Positions 23,260-31,190 of a stretch of DNA of 34,312 nucleotides are shown in pieces (positions within the stretch are counted from its first letter, which is position 1; every line of letters begins with the position of its first letter). The position numbers and the translations under genes were made by a program. Under the pieces are notes generated by a model. The model saw nothing but the letters and a program-made list of their open reading frames with translations. It had not been told where the DNA came from and made no database searches. The stretch comes from an uncultured Ruminococcus sp. (lineage in GTDB: Bacteria; Bacillota; Clostridia; Oscillospirales; Ruminococcaceae). The stretch covers positions 1 through 34,312 of the forward strand of contig CAJTOG010000013.1 in NCBI GenBank assembly GCA_910577575.1. The letters run 5' to 3'.

Positions 23260-24093
23260 TTATCTTTCCCCCTTAACCATAAACACAAACAAATCCTCTA
23301 TTGTAATCGGCTTTATATCAAACAAATGCGGAATTTTTTCTCTGTCAACAAGTGCTTCAATACCCCATTTATTTGATTTTTTACCAATTACTGCCGATTT
23401 ATCAAGTTCCCTGAGAACCTCTTCAGTGGTGTTTATAAAACCGTACTGTTCAAGAAGTCTATCCTTTTCTTCACACAACATAAGTCTGCCATTGTGCAGG
23501 AATGAAATATAATCGCATATTTTTTCCAAATCGCTGACTATATGAGAAGAAATAAGTATTGAATGGTTCTCGTCACGTGTAAAGTCGTTGAAAATATCAA
23601 TTATTTCATCACGTACAACAGGGTCAAGTCCGCTGGTAGGCTCATCAAGAATCAGCAATTTTGCATTATGCGAAAGTGCTATGGCAATACCCAGTTTCAT
23701 CTTCATTCCCTTTGAAAACGACTTGAAAATCTTCTTTTCAGGAAGTCTGAATCTGCTTATATAATCCCGGAATAACTCATTATCCCAGTTATTAAAGCTT
23801 TTTTTCATAACGGAATTAACATCTCTGACAGTGAAATTATCCGGAATGCCAACCTCATCAAGTACTACGCCGATTGCATTTTTAATATCAGCTTCAGGTT
23901 CTTTGCCGAAAATTCTTATATTTCCGCTGTCGGGACGGACAATCCCGAGAATTGACTTAATCGCAGTACTTTTTCCTGCACCGTTTTCCCCGATAAGCCC
24001 CATAATACAGCCTCCCGGAAGTGTAAATGACAGATTTTCAAGAGAAAATCCCTTATATTTTTTAGTTAAGTTCTTTACTTCAATTGCATTCAT
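23260..24093 (-). CDS. ABC transporter ATP-binding protein
   Basis: A 277-residue ATPase: Walker A GENGAGKST at about residue 36, signature FSKGMKMKLG, Walker B LLILDEPTSGLDP, and the H-loop in SSHIVSDLEKI. The signature reads SKGMK instead of SGGQ, which is typical of this exporter branch. A C-terminal extension of about 60 residues (LLEQYGFINTTEEVLREL) follows. It starts 11 bases after the GntR gene with GGAGAA upstream and powers the two permeases encoded downstream. The substrate cannot be told. Confidence 0.93.
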   Translation of the reverse strand: MNAIEVKNLTKKYKGFSLENLSFTLPGGCIMGLIGENGAGKSTAIKSILGIVRPDSGNIRIFGKEPEADIKNAIGVVLDEVGIPDNFTVRDVNSVMKKSFNNWDNELFRDYISRFRLPEKKIFKSFSKGMKMKLGIAIALSHNAKLLILDEPTSGLDPVVRDEIIDIFNDFTRDENHSILISSHIVSDLEKICDYISFLHNGRLMLCEEKDRLLEQYGFINTTEEVLRELDKSAVIGKKSNKWGIEALVDREKIPHLFDIKPITIEDLFVFMVKGER

Positions 24094-24104
24094 AATAATT
24101 CTCC

Positions 24105-24470
24105 TTAATCAAGATATTTAATCATTTCAATTATGTCATCTGTTGTAAGTCTGCATGATGACGCAAGCTGTTTTATCTGTATAATAAGTTCCTCAATTTT
24201 CTTGAGATTCTCTTCACGCAGAAATTCTGTGTTTTTTGGTGCAACAAAGCATCCTTTAGCCTGAACAGTATAAATAAACCCTTCTCTTTCAAGCTCATCA
24301 TATGCACGCTTTGTAGTAACGACGCTTATCCGCAAATCCTTGGCAAGATTTCGTATAGACGGTAACGAGTCATTCTCTTTAAGTTCCCCGCTGATAATCA
24401 GATTTTTAACCTGTTTATAAATCTGGTCATAAATTGGAGTACCGCTTCTGTTGTCAATAAATATATTCAC
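24105..24470 (-). CDS. GntR-family transcriptional regulator, YtrA subfamily
   Basis: A 121-residue regulator. An N-terminal winged helix-turn-helix of GntR type (IYDQIYKQVKNLIISGELKE, LPSIRNLAKDLRISVVTTKR, AYDELEREGFIYTV) is followed by only a short helical tail, which is the YtrA plan. The start is GTG 24470, seven bases after AGAGG; an ATG at 24485 overlaps that site. It is the first gene of the ABC operon and very likely represses it through the palindrome at 24488-24501. Confidence 0.93.
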   Translation of the reverse strand: MNIFIDNRSGTPIYDQIYKQVKNLIISGELKENDSLPSIRNLAKDLRISVVTTKRAYDELEREGFIYTVQAKGCFVAPKNTEFLREENLKKIEELIIQIKQLASSCRLTTDDIIEMIKYLD

Positions 24471-24487
24471 TGTATCACCTCTCATTC

Positions 24488-24501
24488 CTGTATATATACA
24501 G
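24488..24501. promoter_or_regulatory. Palindromic operator at the ABC operon start site
   Basis: CTGTATATATACAG, a perfect 14-base palindrome, overlaps the downstream edge of the -10 element and the likely transcription start. Its position is right for autorepression by the YtrA-like regulator encoded 18 bases later. Confidence 0.75.
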
Positions 24502-24528
24502 TATACACAGTTGATACAGATTTGTCAA
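24500..24528 (-). promoter_or_regulatory. Promoter of the GntR-ABC operon
   Basis: On the minus strand TTGACA (24523-24528), 17 bases, TATACT (24500-24505). Confidence 0.82.
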
Positions 24529-24547
24529 GTAGTTTCTGCAAAAAAAT

Positions 24548-24581
24548 AAGTGCTGTAAGTTAGTATACACTTACAGCACTT
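24548..24581 (-). terminator. Terminator of pyrB
   Basis: A 12-base stem AAGTGCTGTAAG/CTTACAGCACTT, followed on the minus strand by ATTTTTTT, 15 bases past the pyrB stop. Confidence 0.92.
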
Positions 24582-24595
24582 ATAATCATATAAAT

Positions 24596-25678
24596 TTATA
24601 TCAATTTTCTTTCATCGCAGTATTCACATTCAAGAAGTGTTTCATCACCGCTGAAACGGAAACTTTTCGGCAGATATTCTTCATGATTAGTAATACATTT
24701 CGGATTATTACAACGTACACCGCTATAGACCTTGCCTTTCAAAGTTTCGGAGCCTTTTTTCTCACTAAGTATTGTAAGAATCAATGCCATACGTGCAAAA
24801 ACGCCGTATTTTGCCTGTGTGAAATATATAGCACGTTTATCATCATCAACGTCAACAGTAATCTCATCAACTCTGGGCAATGGATGAAGAACAATCATAT
24901 CTTTTTTTGCAATAAGCATTTTTTTACGGTCAAGAACATATGTGTTCTTTTGTGCAAGATATTCTTCAGGGCTTGCAAAGCGTTCCTGCTGAATACGTGT
25001 CATATACAGGACATCAAGATTCCCTATAGCTTCTTCAAGCGTATTGACTTCCTCATAAATACTGTCATTTGCCTTGATAATATCCTTGATATATGCCGGC
25101 ATACGCAGTTCAGGGGTAGAAATGAAAATAAATTTATTTCCTTTGAACATACTCAGAGCCTTGCAAAGTGAGTGAACTGTTCTGCCGTTTATCAAGTCTC
25201 CACACATTCCGATAGTCAGTCCGCTGAGAGTTTTTTTCTCAATTTTCAAAGTAAGCAGGTCTGTGAGGGTCTGAGTAGGGTGAAGATGTCCGCCATCACC
25301 CGCATTTACAACAGGACAGTCAGCAGTAAGAGAAGCAGCTTTTGCAGCTCCGGCAACAGGATGACGGATTACAAGAATATCTGCATAACTGCTTACGATT
25401 TTTGTAGTATCCTTTATTGTTTCGCCCTTTGATACCGATGAATTTGCCGGATTGTCAAAACCGATTATACGTCCGCCAAGACGCAGCATAGCTGTCTGAA
25501 ATGACATCTGAGTTCTTGTTGAAGGTTCATAGAAAAGAGTCGCCATAATTTTTCCGTCACATTCATGAGAATATTCTTTAGGGTTCTCCTTGATTTTAAC
25601 TCCCAACTCAAGTACCTTATTCCACCATGAAACGGGATAGTCACTCAAATCAATTAAATGCTGATATTCTGATTGCAT
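24596..25678 (-). CDS. pyrB: Aspartate carbamoyltransferase with fused PyrI-type zinc domain
   Basis: Joins carbamoyl phosphate and aspartate in pyrimidine synthesis. Residues 1-310 are a complete catalytic chain: FYEPSTRTQMSFQTAM (carbamoyl phosphate loop), GGHLHPTQTL, the Met-Thr-Arg region LYMTRIQQERF, and HPLPRVDE. The usual chain stops near 305-310, but this one continues to 360. The extra part holds Cys323, Cys328, Cys351 and Cys354 (CNNPKC and CEYC), spaced like the zinc domain of the E. coli regulatory chain PyrI, including a CITN-type phrase. The nucleotide-binding allosteric domain of PyrI is absent. ATG follows GGAGGAG. It is monocistronic by its terminator and lies 79 bases after asnB. 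Confidence 0.95.
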   Translation of the reverse strand: MQSEYQHLIDLSDYPVSWWNKVLELGVKIKENPKEYSHECDGKIMATLFYEPSTRTQMSFQTAMLRLGGRIIGFDNPANSSVSKGETIKDTTKIVSSYADILVIRHPVAGAAKAASLTADCPVVNAGDGGHLHPTQTLTDLLTLKIEKKTLSGLTIGMCGDLINGRTVHSLCKALSMFKGNKFIFISTPELRMPAYIKDIIKANDSIYEEVNTLEEAIGNLDVLYMTRIQQERFASPEEYLAQKNTYVLDRKKMLIAKKDMIVLHPLPRVDEITVDVDDDKRAIYFTQAKYGVFARMALILTILSEKKGSETLKGKVYSGVRCNNPKCITNHEEYLPKSFRFSGDETLLECEYCDERKLI

Positions 25679-25724
25679 ATTTCTTCTCCTCCGTTTTTTT
25701 ACATCATAAACATTTTATTTTAAG

Positions 25725-25747
25725 ATACCTTATTGAAATTAAGGTAT
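25725..25747 (-). terminator. Possible terminator after asnB
   Basis: ATACCTTA pairs with TAAGGTAT around ATTTCA, ten bases after the asnB stop, but the minus-strand T run is poor. It may be a weak terminator or part of the pyrB leader. Confidence 0.45.
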
Positions 25748-25756
25748 TGTATACCA

Positions 25757-27628
25757 TCAGTAAACGCCTTTATTTTCAAAATAAACTTTATACCACACAA
25801 GAAAAATAAACACTGTCCAGATTTTACGGCTGTTGTCAGCTTTTCCGTCACGGTGGTCATCAAGAAGTTTAATAAGCGGTGCTGTATTGAAAAACTTCTG
25901 TGAACTTTCGCCCTCAAAAGCCCTGCGGACTATATTATAATATTTGTCCTCTTTCAGCCATACCCGAATAGGTACAGGAAACCCCAGTTTTTTCTTTGCT
26001 GCGGTTTTTGCAGTCTGTTCCGGAGTATCTTTTTTAGCAGCAAGTCTCATAGCATATTTTGTTATATATTTTGTTTCTGTCGTGCCTTTTTCATGGGTTA
26101 CACGGTATCTCGACGGAATCTTCTCTGCAAGTGACATGATTTCCCTATCCAGAAAAGGCACACGCAGTTCAAGTGAATTTGCCATACTCATTTTATCTGC
26201 TTTCAGAAGAATATCTCCTGCCATCCACATATGCAAATCAAGATACTGCATTTTTGTCACATCATCCTGATTTCTTACACGGCTGTAATAATTTTTTGTT
26301 ATTTCAGCAGGAATAGGTGCAGCCGTTGAAATTTTCAAGAGTTCTTTACGCTGTTCAGGAGTAAACATATATGCGTTGCCTATAAATCTCTCCTCAACAG
26401 TCTTGCCCTTACGGACAAAGAAATTTACACCACGATGTGCGGGAAGCTTTTCTGCAATCGCACCTATACCATGCCTGAGACTCATAGGAAGCCTGTCATA
26501 AAGTGTGCCGTCGGGGTCACTGTATACATTGTATCCCCCGAAAATTTCATCCGCACCCTCTCCCGAAAGCACAACTTTAAGTTTTTCAGACGCTATATTG
26601 CATACAAAATAAAGTGCAACAGCAGACGGGTCAGCAAGCGGTTCATCCATATGATACTGTATTTTTTCAAGGCTTCCCCAGTATTCCTCAGGAGTAATAA
26701 CCTTGCTTGTATTTGCTTTTCCGATAGCCTTTGAAAAATTCTTTGCCCAACCTATTTCGTTATATTTCTCATCGTTTCCGAATCCGACTGTAAAAGTCTT
26801 GTCAACATCAGCAACTGCAGCAACATAACTTGAATCAACACCACTTGAAAGAAATGAACCTACTTCAACATCAGCGATTTTATGAGCCTTTACAGAATCA
26901 TGGAAAGTATCGGAAATTCTGTTTACCCATTCGTCAAGCTTCGGTTTTTCATCTGCACTGAAGTTAACGTCCCAGTAGCGTTTAATCTGCATTCTGCCGT
27001 CTTTGTATACAAAATAATGTGCAGGAAGTAATTTATAGACATTTTTAAAAAAAGTTTCATTTGTTGGAGAATACTGGAAAGTAAGATAATTTTCAAGAGC
27101 TGTCATATTTAGTTCTTTTTTGAAATGCGGGTGAACAAGAAAGCTTTTTATCTCTGACCCGAACATGAAAGTTTTTCCCATTATCGCATAATACAGGGGC
27201 TTGATACCGAAAAAATCCCTTGCACCAAACATCTCATTCCTGTTCTTGTCCCAAATAACAAAAGAAAACATTCCACGGAGCATATTAAGAAGTTTTTCAC
27301 CATATTCTTCATAGCCATGTATCAAAACCTCTGTATCTGTATGTGTTTTGAATATATGACCTGCTTCAACAAGCTTTTCACGGATTTCATGGTAATTATA
27401 AATCTCGCCGTTAAATATGATAACCATTGAATTGTCCTCATTGAAAATCGGCTGGTCGCCCGATGAGCTTACATCAATGATACTAAGACGACGGTGACCA
27501 AGAGCTATTTTGTCATCAACATATTTACCCTCTGCATCAGGTCCTCTGTGCCTGATTCTATCCATCATTTCACTGATTATTTTATTTGAATCGTCTACAA
27601 AATTAGTGAATCCTACAATTCCACACAT
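25757..27628 (-). CDS. asnB: Asparagine synthase (glutamine-hydrolysing)
   Basis: A 623-residue two-domain enzyme. The N-terminal glutaminase begins MCGIVGF with the catalytic Cys2, followed by RHRGPDAEG, LGHRRLSIID and FNGEIYNY. The synthase half has the ATP PP-loop SSGVDSSYVAA, LSGEGADEIFGGY and VPFLDREIM. It transfers glutamine nitrogen to aspartate. The length is near the B. subtilis AsnB/AsnO type. ATG 27628 follows GGAGG. The gene has its own promoter. Together with asnA it gives two independent routes to asparagine in one window. Confidence 0.96.
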   Translation of the reverse strand: MCGIVGFTNFVDDSNKIISEMMDRIRHRGPDAEGKYVDDKIALGHRRLSIIDVSSSGDQPIFNEDNSMVIIFNGEIYNYHEIREKLVEAGHIFKTHTDTEVLIHGYEEYGEKLLNMLRGMFSFVIWDKNRNEMFGARDFFGIKPLYYAIMGKTFMFGSEIKSFLVHPHFKKELNMTALENYLTFQYSPTNETFFKNVYKLLPAHYFVYKDGRMQIKRYWDVNFSADEKPKLDEWVNRISDTFHDSVKAHKIADVEVGSFLSSGVDSSYVAAVADVDKTFTVGFGNDEKYNEIGWAKNFSKAIGKANTSKVITPEEYWGSLEKIQYHMDEPLADPSAVALYFVCNIASEKLKVVLSGEGADEIFGGYNVYSDPDGTLYDRLPMSLRHGIGAIAEKLPAHRGVNFFVRKGKTVEERFIGNAYMFTPEQRKELLKISTAAPIPAEITKNYYSRVRNQDDVTKMQYLDLHMWMAGDILLKADKMSMANSLELRVPFLDREIMSLAEKIPSRYRVTHEKGTTETKYITKYAMRLAAKKDTPEQTAKTAAKKKLGFPVPIRVWLKEDKYYNIVRRAFEGESSQKFFNTAPLIKLLDDHRDGKADNSRKIWTVFIFLVWYKVYFENKGVY

Positions 27629-27660
27629 AAAAAAACCTCCGATATAAATTCTCCTGAATC

Positions 27661-27689
27661 ATTATACTACATTTTTACAGATTTTGCAA
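27661..27689 (-). promoter_or_regulatory. Promoter of asnB
   Basis: On the minus strand TTGCAA (27684-27689), 17 bases, TATAAT (27661-27666), about 30 bases before ATG 27628. The leader is too short for a T-box. Confidence 0.75.
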
Positions 27690-27714
27690 CAGTATCAGAA
27701 AAAAATATTGAAAT

Positions 27715-28020
27715 TTATTCAAAGCTTCCGGAATAAGTATGCGTATTCCATATTTCTTCAAATTCCTCTTTGTCAATCAGACAGGCCCTGATTTCTTCTC
27801 CCCATATTCCGTTGTTTATTTCTTCAGCAGTTTCAATCGGCAATGCTTCTATAACATCTCTATAAGGGTCATCATTATTTTTACAGGTTCTGTCTGCATA
27901 AATATCAATCATACGGAGCATATATCTGTTATCGTTCAAATCCACTTCATATATAATTACTTTCGGCTCGTCCGTCAAATCATATTTCCAGAAAATTTTT
28001 ACATATTCTGTATTGTCCAA
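27715..28020 (-). CDS. DUF6881-like small protein
   Basis: A 101-residue acidic soluble protein. The opening YVKIFWKYDLTDEPKVIIYE, the phrase RYMLRMIDIYAD and the end LIDKEEFEEIW recall DUF6881, a family of uncharacterised small proteins often seen as stand-alone or immunity-type genes. This was assigned from memory of the pattern. The start is TTG 28020, six bases after GGGAGAG. It lies just 17 bases after the base of the glnN terminator stem, with no promoter seen in between, so it is probably expressed only by read-through from glnN. Confidence 0.68.
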   Translation of the reverse strand: MDNTEYVKIFWKYDLTDEPKVIIYEVDLNDNRYMLRMIDIYADRTCKNNDDPYRDVIEALPIETAEEINNGIWGEEIRACLIDKEEFEEIWNTHTYSGSFE

Positions 28021-28037
28021 TATATTCTCTCCCGAAA

Positions 28038-28063
28038 AATCCCCTGAAAAAAATCAGGGGATT
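28038..28063 (-). terminator. Terminator of glnN
   Basis: AATCCCCTGA pairs with TCAGGGGATT around an A/T loop, followed on the minus strand by TTTTTCGG, nine bases past the glnN stop and immediately before the ribosome binding site of the DUF6881-like gene. Confidence 0.87.
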
Positions 28064-28071
28064 CAAATTAA

Positions 28072-30162
28072 TCATACGTTATAAATAATTTCTGAATAAG
28101 TAGGTATCGGATATAAATCCTGTGGCATATTTATTTCAATTTCATCAGCAATTTCACGCATTATATTCATTTCAGCAAGTACATAATCATGGAAAAATTC
28201 AGCCTGTTTCTGAACATCAGAAATTTTTCGGGCATCAGCAACGATTTTTTCAAGTCTTTCAATCGAATCATAAAAATTATCACAAAGTTCATTCAGTTTA
28301 TCTGCAATTTTCTGCTCTGCTTTGGAAGTCATGCCGATTTCCTTCTTTGCAGCAATTGACTGACAAAGTTTATTAAGATAATCCAATGACGCAGGAAGAA
28401 GCTGTTTTCTTGCCATTTCAATCATTGTACGGGCTTCAATGCGTCTTGTTTTAGAATATTTTTCAAGATGAATTTCTGTACGTGCAGTAAGTTCATTTCT
28501 GTTGAAAATACCAAATTTACGTAGAATACGCAGATTCTTTTCATCAGTGTAATGCGGCATACAATGAACAATTGACGGATAATTGGGCAATCCACGTCTT
28601 TCAGCTTCTTTGACCCACTCCGGAGAATAACCATCGCCATTGAAAATGATACGGCGGTGTTTTCTGAGTACTTCCTTAAGCAAATTTTTCAATTCACTTT
28701 CAAAGCACTCTTTTTCTTTGTACTGTTCCAGATTATCAGCAAACCAGCTCAGTTCCTCGGCAACAATAGTATTGAGAAGAGCATTCGGACAGCCTATATT
28801 ATCAGATGAACCAACCATGCGGAACTCAAAACGATTTCCCGTGAAAGCAAAAGGAGATGTTCTGTTTCTGTCAGTAGAATCTTTTGGGAATGAAGGCAGG
28901 GCATTTACTCCGATTTCAAAAGACTGTGCATGAGTTTTATAAACTCCGTCCTCTTCTATCGCTTTAAGTACAGCATCAAGCTCTTCACCGAGAAACATGG
29001 AAATAATTGCCGGAGGTGCTTCATCCGCACCAAGCCTGTGGTCATTTCCTGCTGATGCTGCTGAAAGACGCATAAGGTCGGCATATTCATCAACACCCTT
29101 AATTAATGCACATAAAATAGTAAGAAATTGTAAATTCTCCATAGGTGTATCACCGGGGTCAAGAAGATTCTGTCCATCATTTGTAGACATGGACCAGTTG
29201 TTGTGCTTTCCCGAGCCGTTCACTCCTTCAAACGGTTTTTCATGGAGCAGACATACAAGACCGTGCTTCAGTGCAACTTTTTCCATTACTTCCATAGCAA
29301 GTTCGTTCTGGTCAGTACCAAGATTGGAAGTAGTAAAAATAGGAGCCATTTCATGCTGTGCAGGTGCAACTTCATTATGTTTTGTTTTTGAATATATTCC
29401 CAGTTTCCAGAGTTCTTCATCCAAATCAGCCATATATGCGGCAATTCTTGGCTTAAGATTAGCAAAATACTGGTCGTCAAGCTCCTGACCCTTGGGAGGT
29501 TTAGCACCAAAAAGCGTTCTGCCTGTAAGGATTAAATCTTCACGCTGGTCAAATTTTTTCTTGTCAATCAAAAAGTATTCCTGCTCCGCACCTACAGTCG
29601 AAGTAACTCTTGTGACGTTTTCATTGCCGAAAAGCTTCAAAAATCTTACTGCGGACTTGCTGAGTGCGTCCATTGAACGGAGAAGAGGAGTCTTCTTATC
29701 AAGAGCTTCACCCGTATACGAAACAAAAACAGTTGGTATATAAAGACTTCCCTCTTTTACAAAACAATAAGAAGTAGGGTCCCACGCTGTATATCCTCTT
29801 GCCGAACTGGTCTGTCTCAACCCGCCTGACGGAAATGATGAAGCGTCAGGCTCACCTTTTATAAGTGCCTTACCTGAAAATTCCATAAGTGCAGTACCAT
29901 TTGCACCAACGCTAATAAATGAATCATGTTTTTCGGCAGTTGTACCGGTCATCGGCTGAAACCAGTGAGTATAATGAGTAGCACCCAGTTCCAAAGCCCA
30001 CTCCTTGATAGCATTTGCAACAATGTCTGCTGTTTCTGCATCAAGAGGTACGCTCTTTCCCATAGTACGTCTAAGATTTTTATAGATATTTTTCGGAAGC
30101 TTTGCTTTCATGACTGTTTCATTGAATACATTACAGCCGAAAAATTCCGGAATATTATTCAT
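28072..30162 (-). CDS. glnN: Glutamine synthetase, type III
   Basis: Makes glutamine from glutamate, ammonia and ATP. A 696-residue protein, the length of the large type III enzymes of Bacteroides, cyanobacteria and ruminococci rather than the roughly 450 of type I. Visible family landmarks are HYTHWFQPMTGTTAEKHDSF, GGLRQTSSARGYTAWDPTS, GAEQEYFLID, KHNEVAPAQHEMAPIF, GSGKHNNWSMST and NRTSPFAFTGNRFEFRM. ATG 30162 follows GGGAGGAAAA. It is transcribed divergently from dapF with its own strong promoter. Type III enzymes in rumen bacteria are often nitrogen-regulated, but no regulator site was recognised here. Confidence 0.97.
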   Translation of the reverse strand: MNNIPEFFGCNVFNETVMKAKLPKNIYKNLRRTMGKSVPLDAETADIVANAIKEWALELGATHYTHWFQPMTGTTAEKHDSFISVGANGTALMEFSGKALIKGEPDASSFPSGGLRQTSSARGYTAWDPTSYCFVKEGSLYIPTVFVSYTGEALDKKTPLLRSMDALSKSAVRFLKLFGNENVTRVTSTVGAEQEYFLIDKKKFDQREDLILTGRTLFGAKPPKGQELDDQYFANLKPRIAAYMADLDEELWKLGIYSKTKHNEVAPAQHEMAPIFTTSNLGTDQNELAMEVMEKVALKHGLVCLLHEKPFEGVNGSGKHNNWSMSTNDGQNLLDPGDTPMENLQFLTILCALIKGVDEYADLMRLSAASAGNDHRLGADEAPPAIISMFLGEELDAVLKAIEEDGVYKTHAQSFEIGVNALPSFPKDSTDRNRTSPFAFTGNRFEFRMVGSSDNIGCPNALLNTIVAEELSWFADNLEQYKEKECFESELKNLLKEVLRKHRRIIFNGDGYSPEWVKEAERRGLPNYPSIVHCMPHYTDEKNLRILRKFGIFNRNELTARTEIHLEKYSKTRRIEARTMIEMARKQLLPASLDYLNKLCQSIAAKKEIGMTSKAEQKIADKLNELCDNFYDSIERLEKIVADARKISDVQKQAEFFHDYVLAEMNIMREIADEIEINMPQDLYPIPTYSEIIYNV

Positions 30163-30196
30163 ATCATTTTCCTCCCATATCTAAGATAGTTATTAT

Positions 30197-30225
30197 ATTA
30201 TAACATATTTCACGACATCGGTCAA
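30197..30225 (-). promoter_or_regulatory. Promoter of glnN
   Basis: On the minus strand TTGACC (30220-30225), 17 bases, TATAAT (30197-30202). Confidence 0.82.
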
Positions 30226-30255
30226 TATTCACGGAAAAATTTTTTATTTATTCTC

Positions 30256-30284
30256 TTGACTTATTTGATTATGCGTATTATAAT
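30256..30284 (+). promoter_or_regulatory. Promoter of dapF-dapL
   Basis: TTGACT (30256-30261), 17 bases, TATAAT (30279-30284), about 35 bases before ATG 30321. It lies back to back with the glnN promoter, with 30 bases between the two -35 elements. Confidence 0.82.
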
Positions 30285-30320
30285 TATAATTGGAATAATT
30301 TTTCTGAAAGGAAGATTTAT

Positions 30321-31190
30321 ATGAAATTTACAAAAATGCATGGTATAGGCAACGACTATATCTATGTAAACTGCTTTGAAGAAACTGTAAACGAACCTGA
30401 AAAAGTTTCAGTAATTCTCAGCGATGTAAGAAAAGGCATCGGCTCAGATGGTTTAGTGCTTATTATGCCGTCTGATAAAGCTGATTTCCGTATGCGTATG
30501 TTTAATATCGATGGCTCAGAGGGTAAAATGTGCGGTAATGCAACACGTTGTATCGGTAAATATGTTTATGAAAAGGGTCTTACTGACAAGAAAGAGATTA
30601 CCCTTGAAACTCTTTCAGGCATAAAATACCTTACTCTTTCTGTCAATTCAGATAACAAAGTCGAACTTGTTCAGGTTGACATGGGTAAAGCCATTCTTGA
30701 GCCTGAAAAAATTCCGATGAACTACAGTGGTGAAAGATTTATTGATATACCTGTTGAGGTTAACGGCAAAAATTATAATCTGACTTGTGTATCTATGGGA
30801 AATCCCCATGCGGTTTTATTCACTGAAAATATTTCCGATTTAAAACTCGAAAAAATTGGTCCTTATTTTGAGAATCACGAACTTTTTCCTGAAAGAATCA
30901 ACACGGAATTTATTGAAGTAATTGATGGACATACTCTTAATATGCGTGTATGGGAACGTGGAAGCGGTGAAACATTTGCCTGTGGAACAGGTGCGTGTGC
31001 GTCTGCCGTTGCCGCTGTACTGAACAACTATTGCAAATATGATGAAGAAATACTTATTCATCTGCGAGGCGGGGATTTACGCATAACATATAAATCCAAT
31101 GGAACTGTTATGATGACAGGTCCGGCTGCATTCATTTGCGACGGTACTGTTGATGATAATTATATTAATGAAATGAAGGAGAATTTATAA
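30321..31190 (+). CDS. dapF: Diaminopimelate epimerase
   Basis: Turns LL-diaminopimelate into the meso form used for peptidoglycan and lysine. A 289-residue enzyme, slightly longer than the E. coli one. Both catalytic cysteines are present: MCGNATRC in the N-terminal half and FACGTGACASA in the C-terminal half. The start MKFTKMHGIGNDYIYVN is typical, and ATG follows GAAAGGAAG. The stop overlaps the dapL start by one base (TAATG), so the two are translated together. Confidence 0.97.
   Translation: MKFTKMHGIGNDYIYVNCFEETVNEPEKVSVILSDVRKGIGSDGLVLIMPSDKADFRMRMFNIDGSEGKMCGNATRCIGKYVYEKGLTDKKEITLETLSGIKYLTLSVNSDNKVELVQVDMGKAILEPEKIPMNYSGERFIDIPVEVNGKNYNLTCVSMGNPHAVLFTENISDLKLEKIGPYFENHELFPERINTEFIEVIDGHTLNMRVWERGSGETFACGTGACASAVAAVLNNYCKYDEEILIHLRGGDLRITYKSNGTVMMTGPAAFICDGTVDDNYINEMKENL

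Noticed and set aside
24683..25171. 162-codon open frame antisense to pyrB
   Set aside because: A shadow of pyrB, whose motifs are intact across the same bases.
27629..27714. T-box leader before asnB
   Set aside because: The promoter at 27661-27689 leaves only about 30 bases of leader, far too short for a T-box.
28997..29488. 163-codon open frame antisense to glnN
   Set aside because: A shadow of the conserved glutamine synthetase frame; no start signal or recognisable product.
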